Assembly (NCBI GenBank): GCA_009702955.1
Contig: WLHA01000018.1
Location: forward strand, 1-11,179
Length of the DNA stretch: 11,179 nucleotides
Reading direction: 5' to 3'
Source of the DNA: Actinomycetota bacterium
Lineage (GTDB): Bacteria > Actinomycetota > Acidimicrobiia > IMCC26256
Below the pieces are notes generated by a model. The model did not search any database. It was given only the letters and a program-made list of their open reading frames with translations, and was not told the origin of the DNA. Shown here in pieces: positions 7,257-11,179 of this stretch (position 1 is the stretch's first letter; every line of letters starts with the position of its first letter). Position numbers and translations under genes: made by a program.

Positions 7257-7264
7257 TAGATGCC

Positions 7265-8806
7265 TCAGCCGAGTTTGAGCGCACGAGCCAGAAAATACCC
7301 AGCCGGCAGAACAAACAGCAATGCATCAAATCTGTCCAGAACACCACCGTGTCCAGGAAGAATGCTCCCAAAATCTTTGATTCGAAGATCACGCTTGATC
7401 ATCGATTCACAGAGGTCTCCGAGGGGAGCCACTACTGCGACGATGAGTCCGAGTAGGAAAGAGTGGCCGATCCCGCCCCATGGGTGGATATGGGAGACGA
7501 GCAGAACCGCAATCACGATTGACGCGACCATGCCGCCGACTAGGCCTTCAAGAGTCTTCCCTGGGGAGATGTGAGGAGATAGTGGCGTGCGCCCAAACTT
7601 CTTTCCGACGAGGTAGCCAAAAGAGTCATAAGAAATAACGCAGATTGCGAGTCCGATTACTAAGCCGATGCCGTTGGAGTACCCAAGCATCAAACCAGCG
7701 AACCCTGCTAGCCCACCTACGTATGCAAAACCTCCGATTGTGACGCAGACTCCAACAAGGGGTCGCCCGGGTCCTGCACGGAAGAGGAACCACAAGAGGC
7801 TAAAGGAGACGACAAGTGAGAGCACTAGTGGATATGCGAACTCGCCACGACTAAACGCAATCGGAATAATTGCAACAGAGGCAATTACCCCAATAAGGGT
7901 TGCAGGGCGAAATCCAACTTTTCTCATTGCGTCAAAGAACTCAAGCGCTGCGAGCCCGACAATCACGGCGACTAGTAAGGCCGTGGTGGTGCGCCCCAAC
8001 TTGAAGCAGATTAGTGCTGGCACTGCAATCGCCGCACCCGTTATCAAACGAGTGGTTAGATCTGCGGGAACGGAGGCTACGACCGCTGGTCGGGCTCCCC
8101 CACCCTGTGAATTTACTGAGCGCACTCTTCGGCGAGCCTCTACCTCTGCGGCGAATGCTGCATCGTCATCAGAGGCAACTGTTGCGATAAAGCCGCCTGG
8201 CTCATCGTCGCCTGGCTCATCATCAACGACTATTGCGTCATCAATTTGATCCCAGTCGTCTGCACCGGATCTAAAACGCGGCGCATCTGTTGAATCAACA
8301 GAGCCAATCGCTGCATGCTCACCAGTGGGGGGTTCGCTCCAGTGTGGAAGGTCCTGTGGAAGGTCTTGTGGAAGGTCGCCAGCCTCGGTGCCCTCAACCG
8401 ATTGCGAGGCTTCTTCGAAGGATGCCTCCGCTGTTAGCGAGGGTGTGAATAGAGCTGGAACCTCTCCGGTTGCCTCGCCTGCGGTAGTAGCGCCGACGAT
8501 ACGGACACCCTCCGATGCGAGCGGGGCGCTCTCTGGGGCTGAGTCAACGGGCACTAAGCGCGGCTGAGGAGTAATCGAACGCACCGATGCGGTTGGGTGT
8601 GACGAATCTCCAGCAGGCGGAAACAAAAGCCCAAGCGAACCAGCAGACTCTGGCTCTTCGTCTACCTCTACAGCGTGCCCCTCGGCCAGACCTGCCTCAA
8701 CGGCGGATCGTGCTTCTTCAGGCGCGATAATTCGCACGCCATCAGAACCGCTACGCGGCTCTTCCTTCGATATCCCTAACTCATCACCTTCGAAGCGGTC
8801 GTTCAC
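7265..8806 (-). CDS. cdsA: Phosphatidate cytidylyltransferase (CDP-diacylglycerol synthase) with long acidic N-terminal extension
   Basis: CdsA makes CDP-diacylglycerol from phosphatidate and CTP in the inner membrane, the branch point of phospholipid synthesis. The catalytic part is residues ~250-513: about eight hydrophobic segments, YDSFGYLVGKKFGR (393-406), SPGKTLEG (414-421), and the complete family signature at 468-494, with S468, K471-R472, K477-D478, PGHGG at 484-488 and D491-R492-x-D494. Residues 1-~245 are unlike the usual 270-300-residue enzyme: acidic, Ala/Glu/Pro/Ser-rich, no membrane segment, and probably disordered. They contain DLPQDLPQDLP (144-154), DDEPGDDEPG (195-204), two related motifs (SDGVRIIA at 21-28, SEGVRIVG at 98-105), and HWSEPPTGE (155-163). 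The GTG start has AGGGGG 5 bases upstream (8812-8817). The extension faces the cytoplasm if topology follows the family; its role is unknown. Confidence 0.94.
   Translation of the reverse strand: MNDRFEGDELGISKEEPRSGSDGVRIIAPEEARSAVEAGLAEGHAVEVDEEPESAGSLGLLFPPAGDSSHPTASVRSITPQPRLVPVDSAPESAPLASEGVRIVGATTAGEATGEVPALFTPSLTAEASFEEASQSVEGTEAGDLPQDLPQDLPHWSEPPTGEHAAIGSVDSTDAPRFRSGADDWDQIDDAIVVDDEPGDDEPGGFIATVASDDDAAFAAEVEARRRVRSVNSQGGGARPAVVASVPADLTTRLITGAAIAVPALICFKLGRTTTALLVAVIVGLAALEFFDAMRKVGFRPATLIGVIASVAIIPIAFSRGEFAYPLVLSLVVSFSLLWFLFRAGPGRPLVGVCVTIGGFAYVGGLAGFAGLMLGYSNGIGLVIGLAICVISYDSFGYLVGKKFGRTPLSPHISPGKTLEGLVGGMVASIVIAVLLVSHIHPWGGIGHSFLLGLIVAVVAPLGDLCESMIKRDLRIKDFGSILPGHGGVLDRFDALLFVLPAGYFLARALKLG
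8195..8224 (-). repeat. 15-base in-frame tandem repeat in cdsA
   Basis: Two copies of GCCTGGCTCATCGTC (the second differs by one base) lie at 8195-8209 and 8210-8224. Read on the minus strand they encode DDEPG twice, in the acidic N-terminal extension of CdsA. The period keeps the frame. Confidence 0.8.
8343..8378 (-). repeat. 12-base in-frame tandem repeat in cdsA
   Basis: Three consecutive 12-base units of the form TGTGGAAGGTCN fill 8343-8378 and differ only at the last base. On the minus strand they encode the DLPQDLPQDLPH stretch of the CdsA N-terminal extension. Such near-identical units suggest recent copy-number change by replication slippage. Confidence 0.85.
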
Positions 8807-8836
8807 TAGTACCCCCTGTTCCGCATCATGCTGAGG

Positions 8837-8855
8837 CTAGACGGGTGAGGTCTAG
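8837..8855 (-). other. Small stem-loop in the frr-cdsA spacer
   Basis: CTAGAC (8837-8842) and GTCTAG (8850-8855) are exact reverse complements with a 7-base loop, inside the 88-base gap between the frr stop and the cdsA GTG. The stem is short and has no T-run after it, so it is at most a weak RNA element. Confidence 0.35.
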
Positions 8856-8894
8856 ATCGCCGGGAACTTGGCAATCGACCCCAACATCTAGGCC

Positions 8895-9458
8895 TTAAAC
8901 CTCTAAAAGTTCTTTCTCTTTATGCACAAGCATCTCGTCGATCTCGGCAATTACCTTGTCAGTCGTCTTCTGGAGATCCTTCTCAACGCGCTCCAACTCG
9001 TCACGTGAGATCCCTCCATCCTTCTCTAGGGCCTCGAAAGACTGCTTGGCGGCGCGACGCACATTGCGAACCGCGACCTTGCCATCCTCGCCCCGATGCT
9101 TGACCATCTTGACCAGCTCTTTGCGCCGTTCCGCGGTCAACTGAGGAAAGGTAAGACGAATAATTGAACCGTCGTTGGAAGGAGTGATTCCGAGATCGCT
9201 CGACTGGAGAGCCTTCTCGATGTCTTTTAGCGCAGTCTTGTCGAAAGGTGCAACGACCAAGACTCGCGGCTCAGGCACAGAGAAACTCGCCAACTGCTGA
9301 AGTGGAACCTCAGATCCGTAGTACTCAACGCGAATCTTCTCAACCATTGCTGAGGAGGCGCGCCCTGTGCGCACAGTTGCGAACTCTTCCTGAAGGTGGA
9401 CTACAGCCTTCCTCATGTTCTCTTCGCACTCTTTAACTATCTCTGGAACGCTTGGCAT
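8895..9458 (-). CDS. frr: Ribosome recycling factor
   Basis: RRF splits post-termination ribosomes together with EF-G. The 187-residue product is standard length (about 185) and shows the conserved N-terminal helix leading into TVRTGRASSAMVEKIRVEYYG (28-48), the PFDKTALKDIEKAL segment (71-84), SNDGSIIRL (94-102) and the LTAERRKELVKMVK helix (107-120). The reading frame extends 27 codons further upstream into pyrH, but those residues do not resemble RRF. I therefore chose the internal ATG at 9458, which has AGGAGA 6 bases upstream and lies one base after the pyrH TGA. The tight join with pyrH suggests translational coupling. Confidence 0.97.
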   Translation of the reverse strand: MPSVPEIVKECEENMRKAVVHLQEEFATVRTGRASSAMVEKIRVEYYGSEVPLQQLASFSVPEPRVLVVAPFDKTALKDIEKALQSSDLGITPSNDGSIIRLTFPQLTAERRKELVKMVKHRGEDGKVAVRNVRRAAKQSFEALEKDGGISRDELERVEKDLQKTTDKVIAEIDEMLVHKEKELLEV

Positions 9459-9459
9459 C

Positions 9460-10173
9460 TCAGCTCTCCTTTGCGTGCACCAGTGTGCCGATTGGCTCAC
9501 CCTGGAATACCCGCCGAATATTCCCAGGGGCCGATACATCGAAGACGATGATCGGAAGTTGGTTATCCATACAGAATGTAATTGCGGTTGAGTCCATTAC
9601 CTTCAGACCTCGGTTCAACACATCTAGATGCGAGATCGAGGTGAGCTTGACTGCGTCAGCATCGAGCCTTGGGTCTGCTGAGTAAATACCGTCAACACCC
9701 GAGTGAGTGCCTTTAAGAATCGCCCCTGCACCAATCTCCGCCGCGCGTAATGCTGCAGTTGTATCGGTGGTGAAGTAGGGGTTTCCGGTACCCGCCGCGA
9801 ATACGACGATACGGCCCTTCTCGAGATGACGAATCGCTCGACGTGGAATGTAGGGCTCAGCCACCTGAGCCATTGTGATCGCTGTCTGTACGCGAGATTG
9901 TTGGCCAACGGCCTCGAACGCATCGTGAAGCGCTAATGCGTTTATTACGGTTGCGAGCATCCCCATGTAATCGGCGCGAGCGCGATCCATTCCACGAGTC
10001 GCTCCGGCCATTCCGCGGAAGATGTTTCCTCCACCAACGACTACAGCAATCTCAGCCTCGAACTCTTCTGCAGCCGCTGCGGTCTCCTCGGCTACGCGAG
10101 CCACGATCGACGCATCGATTCCAAACCCAGTCTCCGGGTCTGCAAACGCCTCACCGGAGAGCTTGAGCACCAC
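9460..10173 (-). CDS. pyrH: UMP kinase
   Basis: PyrH phosphorylates UMP to UDP with ATP in pyrimidine nucleotide synthesis; it belongs to the amino-acid-kinase fold and is typically a GTP/UTP-regulated hexamer. The 237 residues listed show the ATP-site VLKLSGEAF near the N-terminus, VVVGGGNIFRG (44-54), RADYMGMLATVINAL (66-80), TRVQT-like SRVQTAI (93-99), and AGTGNPYFTTDTTA (127-140). The first ordinary start is the GTG at 10173, which leaves almost no residues before the first beta strand. The frame is open upstream to beyond the tsf stop and encodes FQRV directly before VLKLSGE, like the (Y/F)xRV of other UMP kinases. Initiation may therefore lie upstream at a non-standard codon, most plausibly ATC at 10224, which would add 17 residues. 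The stop is one base before frr. Confidence 0.93.
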   Translation of the reverse strand: MVLKLSGEAFADPETGFGIDASIVARVAEETAAAAEEFEAEIAVVVGGGNIFRGMAGATRGMDRARADYMGMLATVINALALHDAFEAVGQQSRVQTAITMAQVAEPYIPRRAIRHLEKGRIVVFAAGTGNPYFTTDTTAALRAAEIGAGAILKGTHSGVDGIYSADPRLDADAVKLTSISHLDVLNRGLKVMDSTAITFCMDNQLPIIVFDVSAPGNIRRVFQGEPIGTLVHAKES

Positions 10174-10174
10174 T

Positions 10175-10192
10175 CTCTGGAATGCTCCAGAG
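10175..10192 (-). other. Perfect 7-bp hairpin at the pyrH start region
   Basis: CTCTGGA (10175-10181) and TCCAGAG (10186-10192) are exact reverse complements around a 4-base loop. The hairpin ends two bases upstream of the pyrH GTG and includes the only GGAG that could serve that GTG as ribosome-binding site. If translation starts further upstream the hairpin would be coding instead. Confidence 0.6.
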
Positions 10193-10226
10193 TCGGCAAG
10201 ATCTCGGGTGTTGGTTGCGACGATGA

Positions 10227-11072
10227 CTATTCCTCGCCGATCTTCACCCGAGCAAAGCGTTTGATAGCAGCAGCGCCGCCGAGCCCGGATACGAGAGAGC
10301 CAACCGTGACCTTGGGGTCCTTTACGAATCCCTGCTCCTCAAGGACGTAGTCCTTGTAGAAGGAGTTAAGGCGAGCCTCAACGATCTTCTCGATAGAGGC
10401 CTCTGGCTTGCCCTCGTTGCGAGTTAGCTCGGTAAGCACTGCACGCTCACGCTCAATAGCATCTGCAGGCACCTCAGAACGCGTCGTGTAACGCGGTGCT
10501 GCGCTAGCAATGTGAAGCACAATGTCGTGCGCGACCTCTAGAGCAGCAGCGCTAGACGCGTCGACCCCGGAGAGCTCAACGAGCACTCCGATGACTCCAC
10601 GGTCGTTCTGAATGTGCTTGTAAGAATCGACGAGTCCGTCAGTTGTCTCATAGCGAACAACGCGACCAATGCCTACATTCTCTCCAAGGCGAGATGCTGC
10701 TTGAGTTACGTACTCTCCAACAGTCGTGCCCTCAAAAGGCTGCTCGGCTAGGCCGGCGTCTCCGTTAGCTGAGACCTGGGCGACTAAGCGCGCTACAAGT
10801 CCGCGGAAGTCTTCGCTCTTAGCAACGAAATCGGTCTCCGCAGTCAGCTCAACTAGCGCCGCTACTCCGCCATTAACAGAGACATCGATTGCCCCCTGAT
10901 CAGCAGAGCGGCCAGCGCGCTTTGTGGCTCCTGCGAGCCCCTTCTTACGTAGCCAGTCTTTTGCTTCTTCAAGGCCGCCAGAGGTCTCCTCAAGCGCCTT
11001 CTTGCAGTCCATCATTCCGGCGCCGGTCTCCTTGCGGAGCGCAGCTACGTCTTTAGCTGTGTATTCACCCAC
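10227..11072 (-). CDS. tsf: Translation elongation factor Ts
   Basis: EF-Ts is the guanine-nucleotide exchange factor for EF-Tu. The 281 residues show the N-terminal UBA-like region with LRKETGAGMMDCKKALEE (12-29), the TDFVAKSEDF core at 80-89 containing the TDFVA that contacts the EF-Tu nucleotide site, and a typical C-terminal domain ending GGAAAIKRFARVKIGEE. Length is normal (E. coli 283). It starts with GTG; GGAGG at 11083-11087 lies 10 bases upstream, within the last codons of rpsB. The gap to the rpsB stop is only two bases and to the pyrH GTG 53 bases, so all three are probably on one transcript. Confidence 0.97.
   Translation of the reverse strand: MGEYTAKDVAALRKETGAGMMDCKKALEETSGGLEEAKDWLRKKGLAGATKRAGRSADQGAIDVSVNGGVAALVELTAETDFVAKSEDFRGLVARLVAQVSANGDAGLAEQPFEGTTVGEYVTQAASRLGENVGIGRVVRYETTDGLVDSYKHIQNDRGVIGVLVELSGVDASSAAALEVAHDIVLHIASAAPRYTTRSEVPADAIERERAVLTELTRNEGKPEASIEKIVEARLNSFYKDYVLEEQGFVKDPKVTVGSLVSGLGGAAAIKRFARVKIGEE
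10231..10234 (-). promoter_or_regulatory. Possible ribosome-binding site for an upstream pyrH start
   Basis: AGGA on the minus strand lies in the last codons of tsf, just before its TAG, and 6 bases before an ATC codon (10224-10222) in the pyrH frame. No ATG, GTG or TTG occurs in that frame between here and the GTG at 10173. The short core and rare start codon keep confidence low. Confidence 0.35.
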
Positions 11073-11074
11073 GC

Positions 11075-11179
11075 TTAGCCGGCCTCCGTGCCTGATCCCG
11101 TCACGGTCTCAACCGCTGGGTCAACTTCCTCTACTGCAGCCTCTGCTGGAGCCGCGGCAGCCTGTGCCTTGGACTCCTC
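11075..11179 (-). CDS. rpsB: 30S ribosomal protein S2, C-terminal tail only (5' part outside window)
   Basis: An open frame enters from the right edge and ends at a TAA (11077-11075), giving 34 residues that are strikingly Ala/Glu-rich (for example AQAAAAPAEAAVEEV). This matches the low-complexity acidic tail common on actinobacterial S2 proteins, and rpsB directly precedes tsf in most bacteria. No globular S2 sequence is in view, so the assignment rests on position and tail composition. The tsf ribosome-binding site lies in its last codons. Confidence 0.75.
   Translation of the reverse strand, partial: EESKAQAAAAPAEAAVEEVDPAVETVTGSGTEAG

Noticed and set aside
7171..7392. 73-codon minus-strand frame ending in QNSPQNSPQN, overlapping the 3' end of cdsA
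   Set aside because: It overlaps the conserved C-terminus of CdsA, and its repeats simply translate the noncoding 12-base repeat. It resembles no known family.
7668..8249. Long plus-strand frame opposite cdsA
   Set aside because: Its codon pattern is the mirror of the cdsA frame. CdsA has unmistakable family motifs on the minus strand.
8806..8829. Seven-codon ATG frame (MMRNRGY) whose TAG overlaps the cdsA GTG
   Set aside because: It looks like a leader peptide, but it lacks its own ribosome-binding site and is short enough to occur by chance.
9459..9539. 27-codon N-terminal extension of frr into pyrH
   Set aside because: The residues do not resemble RRF, and the internal ATG at 9458 has a strong ribosome-binding site and the usual RRF N-terminus.

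Overview
This is a gene-dense window with moderate-to-high GC, and every gene family in it is one I recognise. Codon use, the gene order rpsB-tsf-pyrH-frr-cdsA-dxr-rseP-ispG, a ferredoxin-type sulfite reductase beside an iron-sulfur APS reductase, and a MurT/GatD pair all point to the Actinomycetota. The IspG sequence and the long acidic N-terminus on CdsA make me lean towards the Acidimicrobiia. That class-level call is inference from family resemblance, not a search result.

Plus strand, 1-3437: four tightly packed genes. The 3' part of a siroheme [4Fe-4S] sulfite reductase overlaps cysH (APS reductase) by 4 bases; together they reduce activated sulfate through sulfite to sulfide. About 46 bases later comes murT, which overlaps gatD by one base. 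MurT/GatD form the lipid II isoglutaminyl synthase that amidates the D-Glu of the peptidoglycan stem peptide.

Minus strand, 3467-11179 (transcribed right to left): the C-terminal tail of rpsB at the right edge, then tsf, pyrH, frr, cdsA, dxr, rseP and ispG. This is the widely conserved translation, nucleotide, phospholipid and isoprenoid cluster. tsf supplies EF-Ts, pyrH UMP kinase, frr ribosome recycling factor, cdsA CDP-diacylglycerol synthase, dxr and ispG two steps of the MEP isoprenoid pathway, and rseP a site-2 membrane protease. The two strands converge in a 29-base gap (3438-3466) with no clear terminator hairpin.

No stretch of 300 bases lacks a gene. I see no mobile elements, CRISPR arrays, phage genes, tRNAs or rRNAs, and no undescribed multi-gene system. 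The points worth a second look are small. The pyrH frame stays open upstream of its first ordinary start and encodes conserved-looking residues, suggesting a rare AUC start. A perfect hairpin lies at that same junction. Short tandem repeats cluster around cdsA and dxr. A palindrome overlaps the rseP ribosome-binding site. CdsA carries a disordered, repeat-bearing N-terminal extension of about 240 residues.
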